From Brevundimonas subvibrioides (lineage in GTDB: Bacteria > Pseudomonadota > Alphaproteobacteria > Caulobacterales > Caulobacteraceae), in contig NCEB01000022.1 in the NCBI GenBank assembly GCA_002280475.1, forward strand, positions 1 through 41,929: 41,929 bases of DNA. The letters are read 5' to 3'. Below, in pieces: positions 14,422-23,632 of this stretch. Every line of letters begins with the position of its first letter. The stretch's first letter is position 1. A model generated the notes under the pieces. That model did no database searches and was not told the origin of the DNA. It saw only the letters and a list, made by a program, of their open reading frames with translations. The position numbers and the translations under genes are program-made.

Positions 14422-16308
14422 ATGCGTTGGGGCCTGTTCCTGGGTTCACTGTTCCTCGCCCTCGCGATCGGCGTCTGGGCGCTCCAGGTGCCGTCTCCGC
14501 GCCCGACCACAGCCCCCGCCGTCGCCTTCTCGGCCGAGCGCGCCATGGTCGACGTGCGCGCGATCGGCGCGCGACCCCATCCGGTCGGCTCGGCCGACCA
14601 CGCGCGGGTCCGGGACTATCTGTTCCAGCGGATGACCGCTCTGGGCCTGTCGCCCGCGTTTCAGGCCGGGGCCCTGTCGCCCGACGCGGTGGTCCGGCTG
14701 GAGCGATGGGGCGGCGATCCGGCGGCGGCGGGGAACCAGGCCGTCAACATCGTCGGCGTCCTGCCCGGTCGCGATCCGACGGCCGCCGCCGTGCTGATGA
14801 TGGCCCACTATGACAGCGCCTGGGATTCGCCGGGCGCCGCCGACGACGGCGCGGGCGTCGCGGCCATCCTGGAAGCGGTGCGGGCGCTGCAGGCGCGAGG
14901 CACGTTCGACCGCAGCCTGGTGGTCCTGATCACCGACGCCGAGGAACTGAACCTGGACGGCGCGCGCATCTTCTTTTCCGAGCATCCCTTGCGCGACCGG
15001 ATCGGCAGCGTGGTCAATCTGGAGGCCCGGGGCGGCGGCGGCCGGGCCATGATGTTCGAGACCGGGCGAGGCAATGCCGAGACCATCGACCTGTTCGCCC
15101 GCGTGGCGGCCCGCGCCGACGGCGGCGTCACCTCCAACGCCCTGTCGATCTTCGTCTACGAGACCATGCCCAACGGCACCGACTTCACCATCCCCAAGAA
15201 CCGGGGCATCGGCGGTCTGAACTTCGCCTTCATCGGACGGCCGGCGCTGTATCACACGCCCGAGGCGACGCCGGACAATCTGGACCGCGGCGCGCTGCAG
15301 CACATCGGGTCCCAGGCGCTGGAGGCGACCGACGCGCTGCTGACCGCCGACGCCCTGCCGATCGCCGGCCGAAACGCCGTCTATGGCGACGTGCTGGGCC
15401 GGTTCCTGATCGTTCATGCGCCCGGCTTCGGCTGGAGCCTTCTGGCGCTCACGGCCGCCCTGGGAGCCTTCGCCGCCTGGGGCGCGCGGCACCGGACGGG
15501 GCTTCAGGCGATGGACGTCGGGCGGGGCATGCTGTCGGGTCTGTGGCTGATCGCCATGGGGGTGGTGGTCACCCAAGGAGTCCGCGTCCTGGCGGGTCCG
15601 ACCGCGGGCCGGGCCGAGTCCGCCGAGGCCTACTACACCTTGCTGCGCCGCCTGCCGTGGATGGAGGCCGGGGCGGTGCTGGCGGTCGTCGCCGTCGCCC
15701 TCGCCGGCATCGCCGGACGCGCCGCCCTGGGGCCCCGGCTGCTGGCAGGGGTGGTGATCGCGGCGGTCGCGGCGGCGACCCTGCTGGGCGGCTTCGATCC
15801 GATCGTGATGGGCGCAGGCGGCGTGGCCATCGCCCTGTCGGCCTGGAGCCAGTCGGCCCCGCGCACCCCCTGGGGGGCGTGGCTGGGCCTGATCGCCCTG
15901 ATCTTCCTGCTGGGCTGCATCGCGCAAGCGGCCGCGCCAGAGGCCGCCCTGGTCTTCGTCTGGCCCGGCCTGCTGGCGGCGCTGGCGGCGGCGGCCTCGG
16001 CCCTCATCGGGGCCAGCCTGAAGGACCCTCGCGCCCTGATCCCGGCCGCGATCGCGACGATCCTGGGCGGAGCCTGGGTGGTCACCCTGGCGCATCCGGT
16101 CTTCCTGGGGGTCGGCATGGACCTGCCGGCCGTCTTGATCCTGATGGCCCTGCTGGTCCTGCTGTTCGCGCGGCCGCTGGCGCCCGAACAGGCCCGCGCC
16201 ACCCTGGCCGCCGGGGCCGCGGCCTGCCTGATCCTGGCGTGCGGCCTGTCGCTGACGGCTCGCTTCGCCGAGCCCATGCCGCCGCCCATCGAAGGTGGGC
16301 CGACGTAA
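14422..16308 (+). CDS. M28 family zinc aminopeptidase with C-terminal membrane domain
   Basis: Residues 4-21 form an N-terminal membrane anchor. Residues about 35-315 are the M28 peptidase domain: His129 in MMAHYDS, Asp141 in AADDGAGV, the catalytic Glu174-Glu175 in TDAEELNLDGA, and a His in ALYHTPEAT near residue 283, the usual di-zinc ligands. The domain most likely faces the periplasm. From about residue 330 to the end there are several hydrophobic Ala/Leu/Val segments (at least six likely helices), giving a polytopic inner-membrane part, as in larger M28 proteins of the ER/ERMP1-like group. The total is 628 aa. ATG 14422 has GGGGAGAG 6 bases upstream. Its leader contains the right palindrome of the GIY-YIG unit. 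Confidence 0.88.
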   Translation: MRWGLFLGSLFLALAIGVWALQVPSPRPTTAPAVAFSAERAMVDVRAIGARPHPVGSADHARVRDYLFQRMTALGLSPAFQAGALSPDAVVRLERWGGDPAAAGNQAVNIVGVLPGRDPTAAAVLMMAHYDSAWDSPGAADDGAGVAAILEAVRALQARGTFDRSLVVLITDAEELNLDGARIFFSEHPLRDRIGSVVNLEARGGGGRAMMFETGRGNAETIDLFARVAARADGGVTSNALSIFVYETMPNGTDFTIPKNRGIGGLNFAFIGRPALYHTPEATPDNLDRGALQHIGSQALEATDALLTADALPIAGRNAVYGDVLGRFLIVHAPGFGWSLLALTAALGAFAAWGARHRTGLQAMDVGRGMLSGLWLIAMGVVVTQGVRVLAGPTAGRAESAEAYYTLLRRLPWMEAGAVLAVVAVALAGIAGRAALGPRLLAGVVIAAVAAATLLGGFDPIVMGAGGVAIALSAWSQSAPRTPWGAWLGLIALIFLLGCIAQAAAPEAALVFVWPGLLAALAAAASALIGASLKDPRALIPAAIATILGGAWVVTLAHPVFLGVGMDLPAVLILMALLVLLFARPLAPEQARATLAAGAAACLILACGLSLTARFAEPMPPPIEGGPT

Positions 16309-16329
16309 TCCTCCCCCGACGGGGGAGGA
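16309..16329. repeat. Family C short hairpin after the M28 gene
   Basis: TCCTCCCCC-GAC-GGGGGAGGA, a perfect 9-bp stem directly after the TAA stop, followed by CTT but no T tract. The same core recurs at 20091-20119 and in the doublet at 25409-25560. It may help 3'-end formation. Confidence 0.7.
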
Positions 16330-16368
16330 CTTAACCCGGCTTCAAGCTCCCCGCCCTATCCTCCTGCC

Positions 16369-17061
16369 ATGAACCTGATCCACGCCCTGCAGGACAACGC
16401 CAATCCCGACTCCCTCGTCTCGCGCTTTCGCCGCGCGCGGGCCCGCCGGGTGGTCGAACTCATCACCCGCATCCATGCCGAGAAGGGTTCCGTCCGCATC
16501 ATCGATCTGGGCGGTGAGCCCAACTACTGGAGCCTGTTCGACCGCGCCTTCCTGGACGCGTCCAAGGTCCGCATCACCGTGGTCAATCCGGGCGGCGTCG
16601 ATGAGCCCGCCGATCCGGCGCTGTTCGATGTCGTCGACGGCGACGCCTGCGCCCTGCCGCGATACGCCGACCACGCCTTCGACCTGGTCCATTCCAACAG
16701 CGTCATCGAACATGTCGGCGACTGGACGCGGATGGAGGCCTTCGCCGCCGAATGCCGCCGCCTGGCCCCGCGCTACTATGTCCAGACGCCCTATTTCTGG
16801 TTCCCGGTCGAGCCGCATTTCTCGGCCCCCTTCTTCCACTGGCGCTCGGAACAGAGCCGGGCCCGGTCGCTGCTGAAGCGCCGCCACGGCTTTTCGGAGC
16901 GGGCCCCGGACATGGGTCAGGCCATGCGCGACGTCCAGCACGCCCGCCTGCTGGACAAGGCCCAGTTCCGCTTCCTCTATCCCGACGCCGTCCACCACGA
17001 CGAGGTCGTCGCCGGACTGACCAAGTCCCTGATCGCGGTGCGCGACCCCCCGTCCCACTGA
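16369..17061 (+). CDS. Class I SAM-dependent methyltransferase of unknown substrate
   Basis: A 230-aa cytoplasmic protein with a Rossmann methyltransferase fold. Motif I is atypical (VRIIDLGGEPNYW, with the Gly-rich turn as DLGGEPN). Motif II/III is present as VRITVVNPGG and DGDACALPRYADHAFDLVHSNSVIEHVGDW, the last being the common D.V.S..V.EH motif. The C-terminal third (YYVQTPYFWFPVEPHF...) resembles methyltransferases linked to cell-surface polysaccharide or lipid modification, but the substrate cannot be read from sequence. ATG 16369 starts the coding-like region. It lies 60 bp after the M28 gene, separated by a hairpin. Confidence 0.82.
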   Translation: MNLIHALQDNANPDSLVSRFRRARARRVVELITRIHAEKGSVRIIDLGGEPNYWSLFDRAFLDASKVRITVVNPGGVDEPADPALFDVVDGDACALPRYADHAFDLVHSNSVIEHVGDWTRMEAFAAECRRLAPRYYVQTPYFWFPVEPHFSAPFFHWRSEQSRARSLLKRRHGFSERAPDMGQAMRDVQHARLLDKAQFRFLYPDAVHHDEVVAGLTKSLIAVRDPPSH

Positions 17062-17139
17062 GGGCCCCGACCCGACGGCGGTAACGTTTCGGCAAGGTTC
17101 GGCGAACCGGGCGGCATGTCCTCGCAACGGAGACGCCCC

Positions 17140-17916
17140 ATGTCCCGCCCTTCTGCCGCCCGCGCCCTGTCCTTCGATCTTCGCCGCCGCCTGACGCTGT
17201 TCGGCTCGCTCGGGCTCATCGCCGCCGCCGTCGTCCTCGGCTACGCCACCGCCCAGCCCGCGAGCGCCCGCGCGCCCACCCCTCAGACCACCAGCGACCT
17301 GACCGTGGTCGAGCTGTTCACCAGCCAGGGCTGCAACTCCTGCCCGCCCGCCAACGCCAATCTGGTGCGGCTGTCGGAACGTCGCGATCTGCTGACCCTC
17401 AGCTTCAACGTCACCTACTGGGACGACCTCGGCTGGCCCGACACCTTCGCCAAACCGGAATACACCGCCCGCCAGCGCGACTATCAGCGCGGCCTCGGCA
17501 CCGACAATGTCTGGACGCCCCAGGTGGTGGTCGACGGGCGCAGCCACACCGTCGGACGTCGGATGGAGCAGATCGAGGGCCTGATCGGACGCCACCGTCC
17601 CTCCACCGGTCCGGCCGTGGTGTTCCGGGGCGGGGGCGTGGGGCTGGCCGGGGGCCAGAACCCCGCCGCGCCCGCCGACGTCTGGCTGGTCCGCTACGAG
17701 CCCCGCCCGATCGCCGTGCCCGTGGCGCGCGGCGAGAACGCCGGGGTCACCCTGCCCCACGCCTCGGTCGTGCGCGACCTGGTCAAGCTGGGCCAATGGT
17801 CGGGCGGCGAGCCGCGCGGCTGGCGCCTGCCCGCCCCCGGCCGCGACGGCCTGCTGACGGCCGTCCTGGTCCAGGCCCCGAACGGCGGCCCGATCCTGGC
17901 GGCGGCCAAGGCCTGA
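17140..17916 (+). CDS. DUF1223 family exported thioredoxin-like protein
   Basis: 258 aa. An N-terminal basic stretch and hydrophobic segment (LFGSLGLIAAAVVLGYATA) end in ASA-RA, giving a signal peptide or anchor. The mature part has the DUF1223 signature: VVELFTSQGCNSCPPANANL with a CxxC pair, FNVTYWDDLGWPDTFA, YTARQRDYQRGLG.D.VWTPQVVVDG, and a C-terminal WLVRYEP. The fold is thioredoxin-like and the CxxC suggests redox activity in the periplasm, but no reaction is established to my knowledge. ATG 17140 is chosen because GGAG is 7-8 bases upstream; ATG 17116 in the same frame lacks a clear site. Confidence 0.9.
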   Translation: MSRPSAARALSFDLRRRLTLFGSLGLIAAAVVLGYATAQPASARAPTPQTTSDLTVVELFTSQGCNSCPPANANLVRLSERRDLLTLSFNVTYWDDLGWPDTFAKPEYTARQRDYQRGLGTDNVWTPQVVVDGRSHTVGRRMEQIEGLIGRHRPSTGPAVVFRGGGVGLAGGQNPAAPADVWLVRYEPRPIAVPVARGENAGVTLPHASVVRDLVKLGQWSGGEPRGWRLPAPGRDGLLTAVLVQAPNGGPILAAAKA

Positions 17917-18004
17917 CGCGGCCTGACGTCGCGGGAGCCAAGCGTTGCCGTAACCGTGGTGACCTGGCTAGACTGGAATCGTCTTGGGGGGAGGTCACGG
18001 GGTC

Positions 18005-18811
18005 ATGTCCGCCACATCGCGCGTCCTGCGCTCGTTCGCCTTCGCGGCCGTTTCGAGCGGCCTTTTCTTGTCAGCCTGCGGCGGCGAGGCCGCCTCGGCC
18101 GCCAGCGCCGAGGACGCGGGCGATTTCGTCGTCCGTCCGGCGCTGCTGGAGACCGACACCTATACGGAGCTGGCCCAGCAACTGTCCGAGGATCGCTGGC
18201 TGGAAGACGTCGCCGACACCCTGAACGCGAGCCTGAAGCTGCCGGCCGACATCGGCATCCGCTTCGCGGAATGCGGCCAGAGCAACGCCTTCTATCTCCC
18301 TGGCGAACGAGAGATTCAGATGTGCCTGGAGCTCTTCGACGGAGAGAGAGAGGTCTTCGCCGCCTACTTCGAGACGGAACAGGAGATCGAGGACGCCGTC
18401 GCCGGCTCCTTTCACTGGACCATCTTCCACGAGGTCGGCCATGCGCTCGTCGATGTGCTCGAAATCCCGGTCACGGGACGAGAGGAGGACACAGCCGACA
18501 GCCTCGCGGCCTGGTGGCTCATTGATGGGGAAGGCGGCGAGGCTTCGACCATCTCCGCGGCGCTCAGCTTCTACACCGACCCATCCCAGGCCGGCGAAAT
18601 CGACGACAGCCAGTACGCCGGCTATCACTCCTTCGGTCAGCAACGATACTATACCCTCGCCTGTCTCGTGTACGGCTCGAACCCGGACGGTTACGCCTAC
18701 CTCCTCGAAGAGGAATGGCTGACGGAAGAGCGCGCCCAGTACTGCCCGGCCGACTTCGAGCGCCTCAGCGCCAGCTGGTATGCGCTGCTGGCTCCGCACC
18801 TGAAGGAATAG
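18005..18811 (+). CDS. DUF4344 metallopeptidase-like lipoprotein
   Basis: The N-terminus has a lipobox, LSAC at about residues 22-25, after a hydrophobic segment, so the protein is predicted to be a lipoprotein. The mature part has the DUF4344 pattern: ECGQSNAFY, zinc motif [22 protein letters not shown] (HExxH) and then ADSLAAWWL, which would supply the third ligand, followed by a conserved late cysteine segment ([22 protein letters not shown]). It probably acts as a membrane-tethered zinc peptidase in the envelope; its substrates are unknown. Length 268 aa. ATG 18005 has GGGGGGAGG about 10 bases upstream. The DNA from 18.3 to 18.7 kb is slightly less GC-biased than its neighbours. Confidence 0.88.
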   Translation: MSATSRVLRSFAFAAVSSGLFLSACGGEAASAASAEDAGDFVVRPALLETDTYTELAQQLSEDRWLEDVADTLNASLKLPADIGIRFAECGQSNAFYLPGEREIQMCLELFDGEREVFAAYFETEQEIEDAVAGSFHWTIFHEVGHALVDVLEIPVTGREEDTADSLAAWWLIDGEGGEASTISAALSFYTDPSQAGEIDDSQYAGYHSFGQQRYYTLACLVYGSNPDGYAYLLEEEWLTEERAQYCPADFERLSASWYALLAPHLKE

Positions 18812-18868
18812 ACGGCCTCACCAAGGCCCTCCGTCAAAATCGGACGTACCGCCCGACCGAGACAAAAA

Positions 18869-18883
18869 GAACATATTGGCAAC
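18869..18883. promoter_or_regulatory. LexA (SOS) box of recA
   Basis: GAAC-ATATTGG-CAAC, read on the other strand as GTTG-CCAATAT-GTTC. It matches the alphaproteobacterial LexA consensus GTTC-N7-GTTC at 7 of 8 fixed bases. A further GAAC lies at 18886-18889. It overlaps the -35 element of the predicted recA promoter, so bound LexA would block RNA polymerase. Confidence 0.75.
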
Positions 18884-18905
18884 AGGAACAAACCATGCAC
18901 ATAGT
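18876..18905 (+). promoter_or_regulatory. Predicted recA promoter
   Basis: TTGGCA (18876-18881) and CATAGT (18900-18905) with an 18-base spacer. This leaves a leader of about 65-70 bases before ATG 18979. Overlap with the LexA box supports the placement. Confidence 0.5.
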
Positions 18906-18978
18906 CCGCCTCACAGGGAGCGGGTCACGGTTCAATCGGACCGAAGGCGGGCCTCTCCCCCGGACTGATACGGGAATC

Positions 18979-20082
18979 ATGGCAAGGGAGAGTGGCAAGG
19001 TGGCATCGCAGGCGGCATTGAAATTGGTGGGCAAGGACGACGGCGACAAGCAGCGCGCGCTGGAGGCGGCGATCGCACAGATCGACCGCGCCTTCGGCAA
19101 GGGCTCGGTGATGAAGCTGGGCAAGAACGGCGTGACCGAGGCCATTCCCTCGGTCTCGACCGGGTCGCTCGGCCTCGACATGGCGCTGGGCATCGGCGGC
19201 CTGCCGCGCGGGCGGGTGATCGAGGTGTTCGGGCCGGAAAGCTCGGGCAAGACGACCCTGGCGCTGCACACGGTGGCCGAGATTCAGAAGGCGGGCGGCA
19301 CCGCCGCCTTCGTCGACGCCGAGCACGCGCTGGACCCCGGCTATGCCCAGAAGCTGGGCGTCAATCTGGACGATTTGCTGGTCTCGCAGCCCGACACGGG
19401 CGAACAGGCGCTGGAGATCGTCGACACGCTCGTGCGCTCGGGGGCCGTGGACATCGTGGTGGTCGATTCCGTCGCCGCCCTGACGCCCCGCGCCGAGATC
19501 GAGGGCGAGATGGGCGACAGCCTTCCCGGCCTTCAGGCGCGCCTGATGTCGCAGGCCCTGAGGAAGCTCACCGCCTCGATCAACAAGAGCCAGTGCATCG
19601 TCCTGTTCATCAACCAGATCCGGCACAAGATCGGGGTGATGTACGGCTCGCCCGAGACGACCACGGGCGGCAATGCGCTGAAGTTCTACGCCTCGGTCCG
19701 CCTCGACATCCGCCGCACCGGCGCGATCAAGGACCGCGACGAGGTCGTGGGCAACACGACCCGGGTCAAGGTGGTCAAGAACAAGGTCGCCCCGCCGTTC
19801 CGCGAGGTCATCTTCGACATCATGTACGGCGAAGGCATCTCCAAGCTGGGCGAGATCATCGACCTGGGCGTCAAGGCCGGGATCATCGAGAAGTCGGGCA
19901 GTTGGTTCAGCTATGACTCGACCCGCATCGGTCAGGGCCGCGAGAACGTCCGCGCCTTCCTCAAGGCCAACCCGGACATGGCCGACGCCATCGAAAAGGC
20001 CGTGCGTGCCTCCACCTCCAAGATCGCCGAGGACCTGCTGGGCACGCCCGAGCCGGACGAGGGCCAGGACCTGGAGGGCTGA
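18979..20082 (+). CDS. recA: Recombinase A
   Basis: RecA forms filaments on single-stranded DNA, drives strand exchange, and triggers LexA cleavage. All hallmarks are present: Walker [20 protein letters not shown], Walker [11 protein letters not shown], loop L1 [15 protein letters not shown], loop L2 region [22 protein letters not shown], and the conserved end of the core ([17 protein letters not shown]). The C-terminus is acidic ([11 protein letters not shown]), as expected. Length 367 aa. ATG 18979 is used because it gives the ordinary N-terminus (MARESGKV...) before [20 protein letters not shown]; an in-frame ATG at 18895 lies upstream of the predicted transcription start. Promoter, SOS box and terminator are all visible. 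Confidence 0.98.
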   Translation: MARESGKVASQAALKLVGKDDGDKQRALEAAIAQIDRAFGKGSVMKLGKNGVTEAIPSVSTGSLGLDMALGIGGLPRGRVIEVFGPESSGKTTLALHTVAEIQKAGGTAAFVDAEHALDPGYAQKLGVNLDDLLVSQPDTGEQALEIVDTLVRSGAVDIVVVDSVAALTPRAEIEGEMGDSLPGLQARLMSQALRKLTASINKSQCIVLFINQIRHKIGVMYGSPETTTGGNALKFYASVRLDIRRTGAIKDRDEVVGNTTRVKVVKNKVAPPFREVIFDIMYGEGISKLGEIIDLGVKAGIIEKSGSWFSYDSTRIGQGRENVRAFLKANPDMADAIEKAVRASTSKIAEDLLGTPEPDEGQDLEG

Positions 20083-20090
20083 TCTCCGGC

Positions 20091-20119
20091 AATCCTCCCC
20101 CGCAACGCGGGGGAGGATT
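20091..20119. repeat. Family C hairpin downstream of recA
   Basis: AATCCTCCCCCGC-AAC-GCGGGGGAGGATT, a perfect 13-bp stem 8 bases after the recA stop. There is no T tract, so the true terminator is the next hairpin. The core is shared with 16309-16329 and with 25409-25560. Confidence 0.8.
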
Positions 20120-20194
20120 GCCAACCGACACTCCGTCCGGCTGGTCCTCGCGACCCGCCGCCGACCCCCGCGGGGATCGGGCCGGACGGAGCGG

Positions 20195-20226
20195 GGCCGC
20201 CCGGGTTCGCCCGGGCGGCCTTCTTC
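20195..20226 (+). terminator. Intrinsic terminator of recA
   Basis: An 11-bp GC stem (GGCCGCCCGGG / CCCGGGCGGCC) with a TTCG tetraloop is followed by TTCTTCT. It lies between recA and the convergent DCC gene. Confidence 0.85.
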
Positions 20227-20246
20227 TCTGTGGCTCGGCGCGGCCT

Positions 20247-20600
20247 TCATGGCCGTCGACGAAGGCTCCGCTGGATCACGGGCCGAACCTTCAGGAACGC
20301 CAGATACAGCCGCTCCAGAACCGAGAGCACCACCCGGTTCCGCGCCATCCGCCCGAACGGGGCCAGCATCGGGATCGCCCGCCACATGGCGGCGAAGGCC
20401 TCGGCCCCCGACACCAGCCGTCCGTCCTCGCGCGCATGGAACCGCGCCAGCAGCTCGTCCCGGTCGATCGGACAGGTCCCCGCGCCGGTCGCCACATCGT
20501 GGAACCGGATCGAGCCCTGCCGATCCAGCCGCCGCATCAAGGCGATCTCGCGCCGGCACAGCGGGCAGTCACCGTCGAACCACACCTCGACCTTGCTCAT
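20247..20600 (-). CDS. DCC-family thiol-disulfide oxidoreductase (DUF393)
   Basis: 117 aa. The defining motif is WFDGDCPLCRREIALMRRLD at residues about 7-26, with the D-G-x-C-x-x-C core. RFHDVATG, EAFAAMWRAIP and the C-terminal helix (VLERLYLAFLKVRP) also fit the family. DCC proteins are predicted to be thioredoxin-like redox proteins; their partners are unknown. ATG 20598-20600 begins at the conserved region, and an in-frame extension upstream would add 21 basic residues. It sits between recA and alaS on the opposite strand. Confidence 0.88.
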   Translation of the reverse strand: MSKVEVWFDGDCPLCRREIALMRRLDRQGSIRFHDVATGAGTCPIDRDELLARFHAREDGRLVSGAEAFAAMWRAIPMLAPFGRMARNRVVLSVLERLYLAFLKVRPVIQRSLRRRP

Positions 20601-20754
20601 GGGCCTCTCATACGCCGCGCCGACCTTAACGACCCTGCGACGGAACGGCCCGCCGCGCGCCACGGAGCGGGGGTCTCAAGGTGATGCGTTCGGCTCAGAA
20701 ACCCTATATGACGCGCGACTTCCCTCTCCCTCGCCCGCGCGTCAGACGAACCCC

Positions 20755-23400
20755 ATGGCCAGCCTCAACGACATCCGCTCGACCTTCCTGAACTTCTTCG
20801 AGGCCGACGCTCACCAGAAGATTCACTCCGCGCCGCTGGTGCCGCAGAACGATCCGACTCTGATGTTCGTCAACGCCGGCATGGTTCCGTTCAAGGACTA
20901 TTTCACCGGCGCGGCGACGCCGCCCTCCCCCCGCGCCACGACCTCGCAGAAGTGCGTCCGCGCCGGCGGCAAGCACAACGATCTGGACAATGTCGGCTAC
21001 ACGGCCCGGCACCTGACCTTCTTCGAGATGCTGGGCAACTTCAGCTTCGGCGACTATTTCAAGAACCACGCGATCGAGAGCGCCTGGACCCTGGTCACGC
21101 GCGACTTCGGCCTGGACCCGAAGCGCCTCCTGGTCACCGTCTACATCGACGACGACGAAGCCGCCGCCATCTGGAAGAAGGTCACCGGCTTCTCGGACGA
21201 CAAGATCATCCGCATCGCCGGCTCCGACAACTTCTGGGCCATGGGCGACAGCGGCCCCTGCGGCCCCTGCACCGAGATCTTCTGGGACTACGGCGACCAT
21301 GTCCCGGGCGGCCCTCCGGGGTCTCCGGACGAGGACGGCGACCGCTATGTGGAGATCTGGAACAACGTCTTCATGCAGTTCGAGAAGGAGAACGACGAGA
21401 TCGTCCGCGACCTTCCCAAGCCCAGCGTCGACACCGGCATGGGGCTGGAGCGCATCGCGAGCGTGCTTCAGGGCAAGAACTCGGTGTTCGACACCGATCT
21501 GTTCCAGACCCTGATCGGCGCCTCGGCCGAGGCCACCTCGACCGACCCGCACGGCGACATGGCCCCCAGCCACCGCGTCATCGCCGACCACCTGCGCTCG
21601 TCCGCCTTCCTGATCGCCGACGGGGTCACGCCGTCGAACGAGGGCCGGGGCTATGTCCTGCGCCGGATCATGCGCCGCGCCATGCGTCACGCCCACCTGC
21701 TCGGCGCCGCCGATCCGTTGATGCACCGGCTGGTGCCCACGCTCGTCGCCGAGATGGGCCAAGCCTATCCGGAACTGAAGCGTGCTCAGGCCAGCGTCGA
21801 AGATACCATGAAGCAGGAGGAGATCCGCTTCCGCACCACCCTGGGCCGCGGCATGGGCCTCTTGGAAGACGCCACGCGCGATCTGGCGCCCGGCGACGTC
21901 ATCCCCGGCCGCACGGCCTTCAGCCTGTATGACACCTACGGCTTCCCACTGGACCTGACCCAGGACGAGGCCCGCCGTCGCGGCTTCACCGTCGACACCG
22001 ACGCCTTCGACGCGGCGATGGAAGAGCAGAAGACCCGGGGCAAGGCCAACTGGAAGGGCTCGGGCCAGATCGCCTCGACCGGCGAATGGCTGGCGCTCAA
22101 GGACCGTCTGGGGCCGACCGTGTTCAACGGCTATGACGCCGTCGACGGCTCCGGCGAAGTCCTGGCCATCCTCAAGGACGGCGCCGCCGCCGACAGCGTC
22201 CAGGCGGGCGAGACCGCAGAGGTCCTGTTCGACCAGACCCCCTTCTACGGCGAGGGCGGCGGTCAGGCGGGGGATCGGGGCGAGGTCGAATGGCCGGGCG
22301 GTCGCGGCCGCGTCCACGATGTGCAGAAACCCACCGGCGACCTCTACGCCCACACGATCGAGGTCCTCGAAGGCAGCCTGTCCATCGGCGACCGCGCCAG
22401 CCTGCACGTCGACGCCGACGCGCGCCTGACCACCCGCGCCAACCACTCCGCCGCCCATCTGGTCCACGCCGCGCTGAAGAACGTGCTGGGCCCCCACGTC
22501 GCCCAGAAGGGCCAGCTGGTCGACGCCGAGCGCATGCGCTTCGACTTCAGCCACAACGCCCCCGTCACCGAGGACGAACTGGCCCGCATCGAGGCCGAGG
22601 TGAACGCCGTCATCCGCCAGAACATTCCGGCCGAGACCAAGCTGATGGCCCCGCAGGAGGCCATCGAGGCCGGCGCCGTCGCCCTGTTCGGCGAGAAATA
22701 CGGCGACGAGGTCCGCGTCCTGACGCTGGGCAAGAGCCTGGTCGACGACAAGGCCTATTCGGTCGAGCTGTGCGGCGGCACCCATGTGGCCCGCACCGGC
22801 GACATCGCCCTGTTCAAGATCGTGTCGGAGACCGGCATCGCCGCCGGCGTCCGCCGCGTCGAGGCCCTGACCGGAGAAGCCGCGCGGCTTTATCTGGAAG
22901 GCCAGGCCGGCGTCGCCCGCCGCCTCGCCCAGGGCTTCAAGGTTCAACCCGCCGACGTCCCCGCACGCGTCGATGCCCTGTCCTCATCCGTCCGTAGCCT
23001 GGAGAAACAGGTCGCCGATCTGAAGAAGCAGCTGGCGCTCGGCGGCGGCTCCGGCGGCAACGCGGCACCGGAGGAGATCAACGGCGTCAAGCTGATCGCC
23101 CGCGTTCTGGACGGCGTCGACGGCAAGGGCCTGCGCGGCGTGGCCGAGGACTTCAGGAAGCAGGTCGGCTCGGGCGTCGTCGCCCTGATCGGCGTGACCG
23201 AGGGGAAGGCGGCGGTCACCGTGGCCGTGACCTCGGACATGACCGGCACCGTCAACGCCGCCGACCTGGCCCGCGCTGCGGTGCTGGCCATGGGCGGTCA
23301 GGGCGCGGGCGGCAAGCCCGACTTCGCCCAGGGCGGTGCCCCGGACGGATCGAAGGCCGAGGACGGTCTTCAGGCCATCCGGGACGTCTTGGCAGGATAG
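20755..23400 (+). CDS. alaS: Alanyl-tRNA synthetase
   Basis: Charges tRNA-Ala. The class II catalytic core is present at the N-terminus ([64 protein letters not shown], motif 3 in [15 protein letters not shown]). The editing domain has HxxxH at His564-His568 (NHSAAHL) and the CGGTH motif at 673-677, which hydrolyse mischarged Ser/Gly-tRNA. The C-terminal C-Ala domain has the coiled coil ([17 protein letters not shown]) and the late [15 protein letters not shown] motif. Length 881 aa is normal. ATG 20755 gives the standard [11 protein letters not shown] start. A gene order of recA then alaS is common in Alphaproteobacteria. Confidence 0.97.
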   Translation: MASLNDIRSTFLNFFEADAHQKIHSAPLVPQNDPTLMFVNAGMVPFKDYFTGAATPPSPRATTSQKCVRAGGKHNDLDNVGYTARHLTFFEMLGNFSFGDYFKNHAIESAWTLVTRDFGLDPKRLLVTVYIDDDEAAAIWKKVTGFSDDKIIRIAGSDNFWAMGDSGPCGPCTEIFWDYGDHVPGGPPGSPDEDGDRYVEIWNNVFMQFEKENDEIVRDLPKPSVDTGMGLERIASVLQGKNSVFDTDLFQTLIGASAEATSTDPHGDMAPSHRVIADHLRSSAFLIADGVTPSNEGRGYVLRRIMRRAMRHAHLLGAADPLMHRLVPTLVAEMGQAYPELKRAQASVEDTMKQEEIRFRTTLGRGMGLLEDATRDLAPGDVIPGRTAFSLYDTYGFPLDLTQDEARRRGFTVDTDAFDAAMEEQKTRGKANWKGSGQIASTGEWLALKDRLGPTVFNGYDAVDGSGEVLAILKDGAAADSVQAGETAEVLFDQTPFYGEGGGQAGDRGEVEWPGGRGRVHDVQKPTGDLYAHTIEVLEGSLSIGDRASLHVDADARLTTRANHSAAHLVHAALKNVLGPHVAQKGQLVDAERMRFDFSHNAPVTEDELARIEAEVNAVIRQNIPAETKLMAPQEAIEAGAVALFGEKYGDEVRVLTLGKSLVDDKAYSVELCGGTHVARTGDIALFKIVSETGIAAGVRRVEALTGEAARLYLEGQAGVARRLAQGFKVQPADVPARVDALSSSVRSLEKQVADLKKQLALGGGSGGNAAPEEINGVKLIARVLDGVDGKGLRGVAEDFRKQVGSGVVALIGVTEGKAAVTVAVTSDMTGTVNAADLARAAVLAMGGQGAGGKPDFAQGGAPDGSKAEDGLQAIRDVLAG

Positions 23401-23407
23401 GCCACTT

Positions 23408-23569
23408 CCTTCTCCCCTTGCGGGAGAAGGTGGCCCGGAGGGCCGGATGAGGGGTGAAACTCCGTAGCCGGAGTGAGGGACTTAAGCCGTGCCCCGGCGG
23501 GACCATCGCCTTTCACCCCTCATCCGACCTCGCTGCGCTCGGCCACCTTCTCCCGCAAGGAGAGAAGGG
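23408..23569. repeat. Family B palindromic doublet between alaS and the DUF885 gene
   Basis: Two related elements face each other: CCTTCTCCCCTTGCGGGAGAAGG...GGATGAGGGGTGAAA (23408-23459) and its inverted partner TTTCACCCCTCATCC...CCTTCTCCCGCAAGGAGAGAAGG (23511-23569). Each has its own internal hairpin, and together they can form a long cruciform. The same doublet occurs at 40041-40195 upstream of thrC. Confidence 0.85.
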
Positions 23570-23632
23570 ACGCGTGGGCATTGACCTTCAACCCCCGTTC
23601 AGTCCCCATGCGGCCTCGCTTCGGGGACCGCC

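Noticed and set aside
13968..14546. A longer, 192-residue version of the GIY-YIG protein
   Set aside because: The extra N-terminal part is read through the right palindrome (PSSSGLTRGSD) and the M28 gene start. The GIY-YIG domain begins at ATG 14349-14351.
20091..20119. The first hairpin after recA as the terminator
   Set aside because: It has no T tract and belongs to a dispersed repeat family. The hairpin at 20195-20226 with a TTCG loop and T-rich tail is the better terminator.
20704..22947. A 747-residue minus-strand frame opposite alaS
   Set aside because: Mirror of alaS codon bias. Its sequence is Gly/Ala/Asp/Val-rich without any motif, and alaS is certain.
23408..23569. A CRISPR array suspected from repeated hairpins
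   Set aside because: The elements are inverted pairs, not direct repeats with regular unique spacers, and no cas genes are present.
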